From Solirubrobacteraceae bacterium (GTDB taxonomy: Bacteria; Actinomycetota; Thermoleophilia; Solirubrobacterales; Solirubrobacteraceae): 64,000 nucleotides of DNA. Shown here one piece after another: positions 36,889 to 45,117 of the stretch. A program made the translations under genes and the position numbers. Position 1 is the stretch's first letter. Every line of letters begins with the position of its first letter. Location: contig JAJCYD010000004.1 of assembly GCA_029263125.1 (NCBI GenBank), forward strand, positions 62,001 to 126,000, written 5' to 3'. Below the pieces are notes generated by a model, which worked only from the letters and a program-made list of their open reading frames with translations, was not told the DNA's origin and searched no databases.

Positions 36889-38010
36889 ATGCACTCGACA
36901 CCCGACACTCCCGCTCCACCACCACCGGATTCCGGCCCCAAGCGCTTCGAGCGCTCAGGCTCCGATCGTCTCGTCGGCGGGGTCTGCGGCGGCCTCGCCA
37001 CGTACTTCTCGGTCGACCTGACGCTCGTGCGGATCGGCATGGTCGCGCTCGCGCTGCTGGGCGGCGCCGGGCTCATCGTCTACGCCGCCGCACTCATCCT
37101 CGTCCCGTCGGACGGCACCGGCCCGACCAAGCCGCGAAGCACCCGCGATCGCGTGATCGCGGCGATCATCGTGGTCGGGCTCGTGATCGCCTGCGTGATC
37201 ACGAGTGGATCGGGGCTCGGCGACGTGCTGTTCCCGGTCGCGGCGCTCGGCGTCGCCGGCCTGGCCGTCTGGTGGTTGGTCTCCGGTGAGCGGCCGACCG
37301 GCCGCCCGGCATCGGTCCTGCGACGCGCCGCGCTCGGCGTGGGTCTGCTGCTGGGCTGCACCGCGCTGGCGTTCGGCAGCTTCCTGGCCAGCGGCTTCGG
37401 CGGCGGGGTCGCGGTCGCCTCGATCGTCATCGCCTCCGGCGCAGCGCTTGTGGTCGCCGCCTTCGTGGGCGGCGCGCGCTGGCTCGTCCTGCCGGCGCTC
37501 GCGGTCGCGCTGCCGCTGGCCTTCGTGTCAGCGGCGGACATCGACCTCGAAGGCGGCTTCGGCGAGCGCGACATCCGGCCGGGGACGCTGGCCGAGGTCA
37601 AGGACGGCTATCGACTCGGCGCCGGCGAGCTCGTCGTCGACCTGCGCGACGTGCGGCTACCCGCGGGCGATCGCCGACTGAAGGTCTCGATCGGCACCGG
37701 ATACGCGGTCGTGCTCGTCGACGAAGACGTGTGCGTGGCGAGCACCGCCACGGTCGGGATCGGCGCCGTGCAGGTCTTCGATCGCGACGGCGCCGGCTTC
37801 GACGTCGACTGGAGCGATGACCGCCGTGCCCCGCGCACGACCCCCAGGCTCGTCATCGACGGCAAGGTCGGCGTCGGCTTCCTGGAGGTGCGCCGCGAGA
37901 AGCGCGACCATCGCGACCGGCGTGGCGCGCGGCGCGAGCGCTCCGACGAGCGCAACGACGCGTGCGCGACGACGACGGCGAGCGTGGGCAGCGGTGCGTC
38001 GAACGGGTAG
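36889..38010 (+). CDS. PspC-domain envelope-stress membrane protein (LiaF-like C-terminus)
   Basis: A 373-residue protein. After a Pro-rich leader, residues 20-80 are a PspC domain (RLVGGVCGGLATYFSVDLTLVR, then a membrane span). Several further spans follow to about residue 215. The extracytoplasmic or C-terminal part (DIDLEGGFGERDIRP, GAGELVVDLRDVRLP) resembles the beta-helical DUF2154/LiaF repeats. The C-terminus is Arg/Asp-rich. It is the first gene of an operon with a small membrane protein, a PspC-containing histidine kinase and a response regulator. It probably senses or dampens an envelope-stress signal. Confidence 0.85.
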   Translation: MHSTPDTPAPPPPDSGPKRFERSGSDRLVGGVCGGLATYFSVDLTLVRIGMVALALLGGAGLIVYAAALILVPSDGTGPTKPRSTRDRVIAAIIVVGLVIACVITSGSGLGDVLFPVAALGVAGLAVWWLVSGERPTGRPASVLRRAALGVGLLLGCTALAFGSFLASGFGGGVAVASIVIASGAALVVAAFVGGARWLVLPALAVALPLAFVSAADIDLEGGFGERDIRPGTLAEVKDGYRLGAGELVVDLRDVRLPAGDRRLKVSIGTGYAVVLVDEDVCVASTATVGIGAVQVFDRDGAGFDVDWSDDRRAPRTTPRLVIDGKVGVGFLEVRREKRDHRDRRGARRERSDERNDACATTTASVGSGASNG

Positions 38011-38188
38011 CCCGGACCAGACGTCGCTGACGGCGGGGATCGTGCTGATCGCCCTCGGCACGGTCCTGCTGCTCGACAATGCCGGCGTGCTGCGCATGGA
38101 CTTCAGCGCGATGGCCCCCGTCGCCTTCGGCGTCGTCGGGGCCATCCTGCTGGCCAGCGGGCTGTCGCGAGGAACGTCGCGGCGATGA
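37994..38188 (+). CDS. Small two-span membrane protein (LiaI/LiaF-like)
   Basis: A 64-residue protein: GIVLIALGTVLLLDNAGVLR, then APVAFGVVGAILLASGL, two spans with the LLLDN turn common to LiaF/DUF5668 membrane modules. GTG 37994 overlaps the end of the preceding gene by 17 bases, and its stop overlaps the kinase ATG (ATGA). This coupling argues it is real despite its size. Confidence 0.7.
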   Translation: MRRTGSPDQTSLTAGIVLIALGTVLLLDNAGVLRMDFSAMAPVAFGVVGAILLASGLSRGTSRR

Positions 38189-39471
38189 GCACCGCGACGC
38201 GATCCGCGAGCGGTCGCGCGGCGACGCTGCGGCGCGAGCTGCGCCGCGACCCCGAGCACGGCATCATCGCCGGAGTCTGCGCGGGCCTCGCCAGGCGCAT
38301 GCAGGTCGATCCGCTGCTGCTGCGCATCCTCTTCGCCGCCACGACGATCGCCAGCGGCATCGGCCTGATCGCCTACATCGTCGCGTGGATCCTGCTGCCG
38401 GCGCAGGAGCGCGGCGACGCGCAGCCGGCGCCGCCAAGCCGCGGGCATCGCGCCACCGCCGAGGTCTCCGCGGGCGCCGGCCTGCTGCTGCTGGCCGTGC
38501 TGCTGGCCGTCCGGGCGCTCGGCCTGCCGTTCTCGGACCTGCTGATCTGGCCGCTGGTTCTCGTTGCCGCGGGCGGTGCGCTGATCTGGCACCGCTCGGC
38601 CGGCGTGGCGAGCCCCGGCGCACCGGCCGCGCCGATGCACAGGGCATCCGCGGTGCAGGCTCGCGACGTCTCGCACGCCGGCGCGACCGCCGAGTTGCGA
38701 CCCGCGGTCGTCTCGCGCATCGGCATCGGGGTGACGCTCGTGATCGCCGCGGCGATCGTGTTCCTGCAGTTCAGCGGCGCGCTCGCCGCCGCCACCGACG
38801 TCGCGCTGGCGGCGATCGTCGTCGCGATCGCCCTGGGCGTGATCTTCGCGCCGTGGTTCATGCGCATGGCGACGTCGCTGTCGATCGAGCGCGCGGAGCG
38901 CATCCGCTCTCAGGAGCGTGCCGAGTTCGCCGCCCACCTGCACGACTCGGTGCTCCAGACGCTGGCGCTCGTGCAGAAGCGCGCCGGCGATCCACGCGCC
39001 GTGGCCGCGCTCGCCCGCCGCCAGGAGCGCGAGCTGCGCACCTGGCTCTCGGGCGCGCCCGCGCGCGAGGCAGGCGAGCGCTGGCTGGCGGCGGCGCTGG
39101 AGTCCGCCGCACTGGAGATCGAGGAGGCGCACGGCGTCGTCGTCGACGTCGTCGCCGTCGGAGATGCGCGCCTGGATCGCGACGGCGAAGCGCTCGTCAG
39201 CGCCGCGCGCGAGGCCATGCTCAACGCGGCGAAGTTCGGCGAGGGAACGCCGATCGCGGTTTACGCGGAGGCCAGCGAGGAGCACATGCAGGTCTTCGTG
39301 CGCGACCGCGGGCCGGGGTTCGATCCGTCGGCGGTGCCCGCGGACCGCCGCGGCGTGCGCGAGTCGATCGTCGGCCGGATGAGTCGTCACGGCGGACGGG
39401 CGACGATCCACGCATCCCCCGGTGGCGGCACCGAGGTCGAGCTCGTCGTGCAGCGCGGCGGCGCGTCGTGA
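38185..39471 (+). CDS. PspC-domain sensor histidine kinase (NarL/LiaS type)
   Basis: A 428-residue kinase. An N-terminal PspC domain (GIIAGVCAGLARRMQVDPLLLR, residues 26-75) is followed by three or four further membrane spans. The dimerisation/phosphoacceptor helix is EFAAHLHDSVLQTLALVQKR with the likely phospho-His near residue 252. The HATPase has AREAMLNAAKFG (N box) and RDRGPGFDP (G1). The stop overlaps the response regulator GTG. The PspC sensor module implies that membrane integrity or envelope stress is the signal. Confidence 0.9.
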   Translation: MSTATRSASGRAATLRRELRRDPEHGIIAGVCAGLARRMQVDPLLLRILFAATTIASGIGLIAYIVAWILLPAQERGDAQPAPPSRGHRATAEVSAGAGLLLLAVLLAVRALGLPFSDLLIWPLVLVAAGGALIWHRSAGVASPGAPAAPMHRASAVQARDVSHAGATAELRPAVVSRIGIGVTLVIAAAIVFLQFSGALAAATDVALAAIVVAIALGVIFAPWFMRMATSLSIERAERIRSQERAEFAAHLHDSVLQTLALVQKRAGDPRAVAALARRQERELRTWLSGAPAREAGERWLAAALESAALEIEEAHGVVVDVVAVGDARLDRDGEALVSAAREAMLNAAKFGEGTPIAVYAEASEEHMQVFVRDRGPGFDPSAVPADRRGVRESIVGRMSRHGGRATIHASPGGGTEVELVVQRGGAS

Positions 39472-40145
39472 GCGGCGAGGCGACGCCGCGCGTGGTGCTC
39501 GTCGACGACCACGGGCTGTTTCGAGCGGGCGTGCGCTCCGAGCTGGAGGGCCTGGTCGACGTCGTCGGCGAGGCCGACACGGTCGCCGCGGCGATCGAGA
39601 CGATCCGCGCGCTAGAACCGGACGTCGTGCTGCTGGACGTCCACATGCCCGACGGCGGCGGCCTGGAGGTCATCCGCCGCGCGCCGCCTTCCGCCGGCAT
39701 GCGATTCCTGGCGCTGTCGGTCTCCGACGCCTCCGAGGACGTCATCGCGGTCGTGCGCGCGGGCGCACGCGGATACGTCACGAAGTCGATCTCCGCCGCT
39801 GAGCTCGCCGACGCGGTACGCCGCGTCCACGGCGGCGACGCCGTCTTCTCTCCCCGCCTGGCCGGCTTCGTGCTGGACGCATTCGCCGGCGGGGCGCCCG
39901 CTGGTCCGGCTCCCGCCGCCGGCGCCGACGCCGAGCTCGACCAGCTCACTCCGCGCGAGCGCGAGGTCCTGCAGCACATCGCCCGCGGCTATATGTACAA
40001 GGAGATCGCGCTGCGGCTGGGTATCTCCGCCAAGACCGTCGAGGCCCACGTCTCGGCGGTGCTGCGCAAGCTCCAGCTCTCCAGCCGCCACGAGCTGTCG
40101 CGCTGGGCGCAGCAGCGCCGCATGCTCGATGACGACGAAGCCTGA
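39468..40145 (+). CDS. NarL/LuxR-family response regulator
   Basis: A 225-residue regulator. The receiver domain has VVLVDDHGLFRAGV and the phospho-acceptor Asp in DVVLLDVHMPDGG (near residue 57), with the conserved Lys in YVTKSISAAEL. An Ala/Pro linker joins the LuxR helix-turn-helix (LTPREREVLQHIARG..EIALRLGISAKTVEAHV). GTG start coupled to the kinase stop. It probably autoregulates this operon. Confidence 0.95.
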   Translation: MSGEATPRVVLVDDHGLFRAGVRSELEGLVDVVGEADTVAAAIETIRALEPDVVLLDVHMPDGGGLEVIRRAPPSAGMRFLALSVSDASEDVIAVVRAGARGYVTKSISAAELADAVRRVHGGDAVFSPRLAGFVLDAFAGGAPAGPAPAAGADAELDQLTPREREVLQHIARGYMYKEIALRLGISAKTVEAHVSAVLRKLQLSSRHELSRWAQQRRMLDDDEA

Positions 40146-40151
40146 CGTGAC

Positions 40152-40177
40152 GACGGCGGGACCGTGGCCCCGCCGTC
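40152..40177. terminator. Hairpin terminator, possibly bidirectional
   Basis: GACGGCGGG and CCCGCCGTC pair around a short loop, 6 bases after the response-regulator stop. It could also end a leftward transcript from the promoter at 40278-40306. Confidence 0.65.
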
Positions 40178-40271
40178 TGCGGGCTACGTGGCCCGCTGCC
40201 TCGGTCGACGGCGCTCGTCTTGCTGCCGGCGGCGCCTTGCGGGCGGTCTCACGCCCACTGCTCAACCTTGT
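40152..40271 (-). ncRNA. Candidate structured small RNA (about 120 nt)
   Basis: A leftward transcript from the TTGACA/TATCCC promoter would start near 40271 and end at the hairpin above. In between, the RNA can form successive hairpins: GGGCG/CGCCC, GGCGC/GCGCC and a perfect GCGGGC-CACGTA-GCCCGC, then the terminator stem. No protein frame fits. There is no known Rfam family I can assign. This rests on a promoter match plus folding only. Confidence 0.4.
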
Positions 40272-40277
40272 CTGCAA

Positions 40278-40306
40278 GGGATACGCCCCGCGTCGTCCGC
40301 TGTCAA
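40278..40306 (-). promoter_or_regulatory. Sigma-A-type promoter reading into a gene-free interval
   Basis: A consensus TTGACA (40306-40301), 17-bp spacer, TATCCC (40283-40278). It faces away from the SCP2 gene and toward the end of the response-regulator gene, with no protein gene downstream on its strand for over 1 kb. Confidence 0.55.
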
Positions 40307-40334
40307 CGGGGCTTAATATGCACGGCCGCCGTGA

Positions 40335-40760
40335 TCAGGCCTTGAGATGCGGATACTCCGCCTCGACGACCGCCGAGAACTGCGCGTAGACCGGCTTGGT
40401 GATCGGGATCAGGGCCAGCGCGGCCTTGATGTCACCACCGGTCTTGATCTTGCGCTTGGCGATCGCCAACGGGACGTTCTCCTTGCCCTGGAAGTAGCGG
40501 TTGGCGGTCTGCGAGGACATCCGCATCTGCACCTTGGACGTCCAGTCGACGTCGTCGCTCCAGGTCCAGTGCAGGCAGCCGTCCTCTCCGTCCCGGGCGG
40601 CGCGGATGTTGACGACCTGGTCGAGGTCCTCGAACTCGAAGCGCTGCGGCACGTCGGCGTCGCGCAGCTTCGGGCCCATGTCCGGATCCTCGCTCATCAG
40701 CGTGAAGACGCGGTCCATCACCTCGCGGAACTCCTTCGCGCCGGAGAACTCGACGGCCAT
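40335..40760 (-). CDS. SCP2 sterol/lipid-carrier domain protein
   Basis: A 141-residue single SCP2 domain: FREVMDRVFTLMSEDPDMGPKL, VVNIRAARDGEDGCLHWTW and the typical SSQTANRYFQGKENVPLAIAKRKIKTGGDIKAALALIP. SCP2 folds hold hydrophobic ligands in a tunnel. ATG 40760 overlaps the stop of the upstream gene (TGATG), so translation is coupled. Confidence 0.85.
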   Translation of the reverse strand: MAVEFSGAKEFREVMDRVFTLMSEDPDMGPKLRDADVPQRFEFEDLDQVVNIRAARDGEDGCLHWTWSDDVDWTSKVQMRMSSQTANRYFQGKENVPLAIAKRKIKTGGDIKAALALIPITKPVYAQFSAVVEAEYPHLKA

Positions 40761-41116
40761 CAGGCCCCGTCGGCCTTGGGCTTGGCCTTCGGCTTGGCCG
40801 CCGCGGACTTGCGCGGCTTGGCGGCCGGAGCGCGCTTGGCCGCCGGACGGCGGGCCGCGGGCTTGGGCTTCTCCTTCGCCGCGGCCTCGAGCGCGTCGAT
40901 GCGGGCTCCGAGCGCGGTGATGTCGGCGCGTAGCGCCTTGACCTCCTCGGCGGACGCGGGCCGCAGATCGTCGACCGCTCCGCGCAGGCGCCCGGCGGTG
41001 CTCCCGAGCTCGTCGATCAGCTCGGAGATCCGCTCGCGGGGAATCTGGGTCTGGAACGCCTGGTCGACGGCGTTGCGCACGGCGTCGGCTCGTGATGTGG
41101 ACTTCTTCTTTGCCAT
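40760..41116 (-). CDS. Phasin-like/Lys-Ala-rich basic protein
   Basis: A 118-residue protein. Residues 10-75 are an amphipathic helix with coiled-coil character (VDQAFQTQIPRERISELIDEL, VKALRADITALGARIDALE). The tail is Lys/Ala/Pro-rich, like histone H1 or PHA-associated regulators. It may bind granules, membranes or DNA; not resolved. ATG 41116 lies 6 bases after TATCAT (41128-41123), a leaderless pattern. Coupled to the SCP2 gene. Confidence 0.65.
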   Translation of the reverse strand: MAKKKSTSRADAVRNAVDQAFQTQIPRERISELIDELGSTAGRLRGAVDDLRPASAEEVKALRADITALGARIDALEAAAKEKPKPAARRPAAKRAPAAKPRKSAAAKPKAKPKADGA

Positions 41117-41167
41117 GGCTCGATGATAGGCGCGTCGCCGCGCGTATGACGGGCGCCACCACGCCAG

Positions 41168-41869
41168 ATGCCCATCCACATCCACCCCACCGCAACCATC
41201 GCGCCGCGCGCCCTGCTGCCCGGAGACCCTGGACGCGCGCTGGCGCTCGCCCAGCTGCTGACCTCCGAGCCCAAGATGTTCAACCACAACCGCGGCCTGT
41301 GGGGCTACACGGGAACGGCCGCCGATGGCGAGGCGCTCACGATCCAGAGCACCGGCATGGGCGGCCCGAGCGCAGCGATCGTGCTCGAGGAGCTGTGTGA
41401 CCTCGGTCTGCGTCACGCCATCCGCGTGGGCACGTGTGGTGCGCTGCATCCGGAGCTCGCGCTCGGCGACCTCGTGATCGCCGACGTCGCGCTGGCCTGC
41501 GACGGCACCAGCCGCGCGCTGGGCGCCGGCGATCGCCTCGTGGTCGACGCCGCGCTCGTCGACGCACTGCGCGCGGCCGCGGGCGACCACGCCGCGCGCG
41601 TGGGCACGATCGTCTCCAGCGACCTGTTCTACGACGCGCGTCCCGCGGGCACGCGGGCGACCGAGCGCGCGAGCGCGCTGGCGATCGAGATGGAGGCGGC
41701 GGCGCTGCTGCGCGTCGGCGAGCTGCGCGGCGTCGCGGTCGCCTGCCTGCTGGCCGTCAGCGACGTCTTCGACGAGGAGGGCGCGCGTCATCGCCTCGAC
41801 GGCGACGGTCTCGTGCGAGCCGCCGAGCGGCTGGGCGAGGTCGCGGCCGCGGCGCTGCTCAGCCGCTGA
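41168..41869 (+). CDS. Purine/uridine nucleoside phosphorylase (DeoD/Udp type)
   Basis: A 233-residue hexameric-type nucleoside phosphorylase. Family features: RALLPGDPGRA with the phosphate-contacting residues, STGMGGPSAAIVLEEL, IRVGTCGALHPELALGDLVIA and the ribose/base segment ALAIEMEAAALLRVGELRGV, then LAVSD. Cleaves a nucleoside with phosphate. The base specificity is not readable. It ends 11 bases inside the convergent coiled-coil gene. Confidence 0.9.
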   Translation: MPIHIHPTATIAPRALLPGDPGRALALAQLLTSEPKMFNHNRGLWGYTGTAADGEALTIQSTGMGGPSAAIVLEELCDLGLRHAIRVGTCGALHPELALGDLVIADVALACDGTSRALGAGDRLVVDAALVDALRAAAGDHAARVGTIVSSDLFYDARPAGTRATERASALAIEMEAAALLRVGELRGVAVACLLAVSDVFDEEGARHRLDGDGLVRAAERLGEVAAAALLSR

Positions 41870-42305
41870 CCTTCATGCGCTCCTGGTGGTCTGGCACCTG
41901 CTCGTTGCCGTCGGGCATCGCCCTGCGCAGCGCCGTCAGCTCGTGCGTGATCGCGGCGAGCTGGCCCTCGATCGCCTCCAGGCGCCGGTCGATGCCCGAG
42001 CTCTCCGCAACGGCCGGAAGGCGCTCGTCGAGGCGATCGATGCCATCCTCGATGCCCTCCAGGCGCTGAGACACCGAACGCACGCGGCGCGTGAGCCGCT
42101 CGATGTCGGCCGCCGTGGGGAGATTCAGCGCGTCGAAGGCCGCCTCCTGAGCGGCGGTGGCCTTCTCGCGCGCTTCGGACGCCCGCGCGATGGCGCCGCT
42201 CACGATGGGGTTTGCGAGCAGATCCTCGGCCAGCCTGCCGAGGGTGTCCTCGCTCTGCTTGGCAAGCCGCTCGCGCAGCCCTTCGGACTCGGTCTCGTCG
42301 CTCAT
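41859..42305 (-). CDS. Coiled-coil hypothetical protein
   Basis: A 148-residue, charged, almost wholly helical protein. Residues 25-75 are Ala/Glu-rich and 65-130 show heptad patterns (LTRRVRSVSQRLEGIEDGIDR, RLEAIEGQLAAITHELTALRR). The start of the family resembles polyhydroxyalkanoate or envelope-associated helical proteins, but none can be named. ATG 42305; convergent overlap of 11 bases with the phosphorylase gene. Confidence 0.65.
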   Translation of the reverse strand: MSDETESEGLRERLAKQSEDTLGRLAEDLLANPIVSGAIARASEAREKATAAQEAAFDALNLPTAADIERLTRRVRSVSQRLEGIEDGIDRLDERLPAVAESSGIDRRLEAIEGQLAAITHELTALRRAMPDGNEQVPDHQERMKVSG

Positions 42306-42473
42306 CGGGCTGCGATCCTCCAGCCGGTAGGGGGCCAATCGGAGGCTAGCGCAGAGCACCACGCGCGAAGGCGCCGCGATCGGCATGATGGAGCGCCGCG
42401 CGAGCGGCCCGGCGCGCTTCCGTCCACACGACACTGTGGAATGTCGCTTCGCAAGCGGTCGTGCAACCGGGGC

Positions 42474-42503
42474 TTCGCAGTTTTGGCGATTTCCCGATAG
42501 GCT
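42474..42503 (+). promoter_or_regulatory. Possible promoter of the peptidoglycan hydrolase gene
   Basis: TTCGCA (42474-42479), 18-bp spacer, TAGGCT (42498-42503), about 64 bases before the start. No riboswitch core could be recognised in the rest of the leader. Confidence 0.35.
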
Positions 42504-42566
42504 GCCGCCCACGCGCATCGGGAGTCGCGTACTTGGAACACCTCCAGGGGGGAGATGCAGGAACAC

Positions 42567-45038
42567 ATGCACCGCAAGCGTAGGCTGCTTATCGCTCTGG
42601 TCGCAACCGGCGGGATGTTCGCTGGTCTGGGATCGATCGCCACGACCGCGAACGCCACACCGCGGACGTTCGTCGTCACCGTCGTCGGCAATCTCAAGAA
42701 GACCATCACCGTCGACGTCGGCGCCAACGTGCCGCTCGACCAGATCAAGCTGCCGTCGATCCTCGGCTTGCCCGTCCTTGACATCAAGGAGATCACGCAG
42801 GGTCTGGTGCAGGCATTGCCCGCGCCCTTGGCACCCGCCGAGGCGCCGAAATCCGAGGCGCCGAAAGCCTCGGAGGCGATCGACGACGAACTGCTGCCGA
42901 GCGCCAACGAGGAGCAGGACCAGGCGACGACCGGCAAGAAGAAGCGCACGCCGCGTTCGGGCGAGCGCGCCCTGGACTCCGCTGGCAACGTCATCGACGA
43001 GGCGATCACGAAGGTCGAGCGGGCACGGCCCAAGAAGACCGACCTGCGCTTCGGCAACGGGATCCCGACCGCACAGAACCCGACGTTCTCCCTCGCGATG
43101 CCGGGCCCGGTCGCGGTCGGCGTTCCGAGCTTCTTCATCGACAAGTTCAGCATCCCCGTCTTCCTCCTCCCGATCTACCAGGCCGCCGGCATCCAGTACG
43201 GCGTGCCGTGGGAGATCCTCGCCGCGATCAACGAGATCGAGACGAACTACGGCCGCAACCTCAACGTCTCCAGCGCGGGCGCCAAGGGCTGGATGCAGTT
43301 CATCGATTCCAGCTGGAAGGCCTACGGGGTCGACGCCAACGGCGACGGCGAGAAGGACCCGTACAACCCCGTCGACGCCATCTTTGCCGCAGCGCGCTAC
43401 CTCAAGGCCGCAGGGGCCGAACAGGATCTGCGCAAGGCGATCTTCGCCTACAACCACGCCGACTGGTACGTCAACTCCGTCCTCATGCGCGCACGCTTCA
43501 TCGGCGGCATGCCCGCCGACTTGGTCGGCTCGCTGAGCGGCCTGACGCAGGGTCGCTTCCCGGTGTACGCCGAGGCGAAGTACGCCGACGACATCTCCGA
43601 GCGCGAGGCCAGCCGCCGGGTCGCACGCGGCGAGAACGCCGCGCGGCCGATCGAGGGCAAGGCGTCGCGCCGCGGAATCAACATCTACGCGAAGGCCGGA
43701 GCCCCCGTCGTCGCCGTCCAGGACGGGAAGATCGTCAAGGTCGGCAACAGCAAGCGCCTTGGCAACTTCGTGACGATGAAGGACGTCTACGGCAACTCGT
43801 ACACCTACGCCGGCCTGAAGAAGGTCGCCACGAAGGTCGCGGTGCCCAAGCAGCGCAAGCAGAGCAAGCAGTCGATCGCCAAGGAGCTCAAGCTCCCGGC
43901 CGACGAGAAGCCCAAGGCCGCCGCGAGCGCCGGCAGCAACTCCGACAGCGCAGCCAAGAAGGTCGGTGACGTCGTCAAGAAGACGACCGATGCCGCCGCC
44001 AAGGCCACCGACGAGGCGGCCGCGGTCACCAAGGAGCGGCTGTTCGCCAACCCGACGCGCCCGAAGGCCCTTCAGGCCGGCGGCAAGGCGCAGCTGCTGG
44101 AGAGCGGGTCCTCGCTGGCGGAGGGCGCGACGGTCAAGAGCTACTTCTCCGGACCGATCGGGCTCAAGAGCAAGGACGTCGTCCTCAAGAGCCTCGTCCC
44201 CGGGCGCCGCGTCATCGCAGGGACGATCCTCGGTCGCATCGGCACGACGTCTGAGCGGATGGCGCCGCACGTGCTGTTCGAGATCCGGCCGGCAGGTCGC
44301 GGCGCTCCGCGCATCGATCCGAAGCCGATCCTCGACGGCTGGAAGGTCCTCGAGGCCACGGCGATCTACCGCGCGCAGGGCAGGAACCCGTTCTTCGGAA
44401 ACGACGCCCAGCAGGCGACGATCGGGCAGATCCTGCTGATGAGCAAGGAGACGCTCGCCAAGCGCGTGCTGGCCAACCCGCGGATCGAGGTCTACTCGTG
44501 CGGTCGCCAGGACATCCTGGGCGGCATCACCGATCGCCGCGTGCTCGCCTCACTGGAGTTCCTGGCCGCCAGCGGACTGAAGCCCACCGTCACGTCGCTG
44601 CGTTGCGGCCACGGCTTCTACACCTCGGGCGGTCGCGTCTCGGCGCACTCCTCGGGCAACGCCGTCGACATCGCGAAGATCAACGGGATCCCGATCCTGG
44701 GCAACCAGGGAGCCGGCTCGATCACCGACATCGCGGTTCGCAGGCTGCTCACGCTGCAGGGCACGATGAAGCCCGCGCAGATCATCACCCTGATGAAGTA
44801 CGAGGGCACCGACAACACCCTCGCGATGGGCGATCACGCCGACCACATCCATCTCGGGTTCCGGCCTGAGTTCGACGCCAACGGCAAGCTCGCGGAGTCG
44901 ATCCTCAAGCCGTCGCAGTGGGTCAAGCTCATCGACCGTCTCGGCCAGATCGACAACCCGACGGTGGCGGTCGCACCGTCGAAGTACGCGATCAAGGCAG
45001 CCACCAGCCGTGCCAGCAAGGCCCACGTAGCCGAGTAG
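42567..45038 (+). CDS. Multidomain peptidoglycan hydrolase: SLT + degenerate LytM + M15-like peptidase
   Basis: An 823-residue exported protein with an N-terminal signal (RRLLIALVATGGMFAGLGS). Near residues 190-320 is a lytic transglycosylase (WEILAAINEIETNYGRN, with a candidate catalytic Glu, SAGAKGWMQFIDSSWKAYG, AAARYLKAAG). From about 365 comes an M23/LytM fold cut by a 160-residue Lys/Ala-rich insert; its metal ligands are lost (SRRGIN, TYAGL, APHVLFEIR), so it is probably inactive. Residues 620-790 hold a VanY/M15-type site (SAHSSGNAVDI, ADHIHLGF). It may cleave both glycan and peptide. I use ATG 42567 because the signal starts there and AGGA is 5 bases upstream; ATG 42555 abuts its GGGGGGAG. 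Confidence 0.88.
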   Translation: MHRKRRLLIALVATGGMFAGLGSIATTANATPRTFVVTVVGNLKKTITVDVGANVPLDQIKLPSILGLPVLDIKEITQGLVQALPAPLAPAEAPKSEAPKASEAIDDELLPSANEEQDQATTGKKKRTPRSGERALDSAGNVIDEAITKVERARPKKTDLRFGNGIPTAQNPTFSLAMPGPVAVGVPSFFIDKFSIPVFLLPIYQAAGIQYGVPWEILAAINEIETNYGRNLNVSSAGAKGWMQFIDSSWKAYGVDANGDGEKDPYNPVDAIFAAARYLKAAGAEQDLRKAIFAYNHADWYVNSVLMRARFIGGMPADLVGSLSGLTQGRFPVYAEAKYADDISEREASRRVARGENAARPIEGKASRRGINIYAKAGAPVVAVQDGKIVKVGNSKRLGNFVTMKDVYGNSYTYAGLKKVATKVAVPKQRKQSKQSIAKELKLPADEKPKAAASAGSNSDSAAKKVGDVVKKTTDAAAKATDEAAAVTKERLFANPTRPKALQAGGKAQLLESGSSLAEGATVKSYFSGPIGLKSKDVVLKSLVPGRRVIAGTILGRIGTTSERMAPHVLFEIRPAGRGAPRIDPKPILDGWKVLEATAIYRAQGRNPFFGNDAQQATIGQILLMSKETLAKRVLANPRIEVYSCGRQDILGGITDRRVLASLEFLAASGLKPTVTSLRCGHGFYTSGGRVSAHSSGNAVDIAKINGIPILGNQGAGSITDIAVRRLLTLQGTMKPAQIITLMKYEGTDNTLAMGDHADHIHLGFRPEFDANGKLAESILKPSQWVKLIDRLGQIDNPTVAVAPSKYAIKAATSRASKAHVAE

Positions 45039-45080
45039 GACACACATCGACCGGCAATCCCGGTCGGAGGCAGGATCGAG

Positions 45081-45117
45081 ACCGCCGTGACGCCATCGTC
45101 ACGGCGGTTTCGCTTTG
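45081..45117 (+). terminator. Rho-independent terminator of the peptidoglycan hydrolase gene
   Basis: ACCGCCGTGAC-GCCATC-GTCACGGCGGT is a perfect 11-bp stem, followed by TTTCGCTTT. This is the most canonical terminator in the window. Confidence 0.88.

Noticed and set aside
42306-42566. A c-di-AMP (ydaO-type) riboswitch before the peptidoglycan hydrolase
   Set aside because: This class of gene often has one and disA is in the window, but the conserved core sequences could not be found in the leader.
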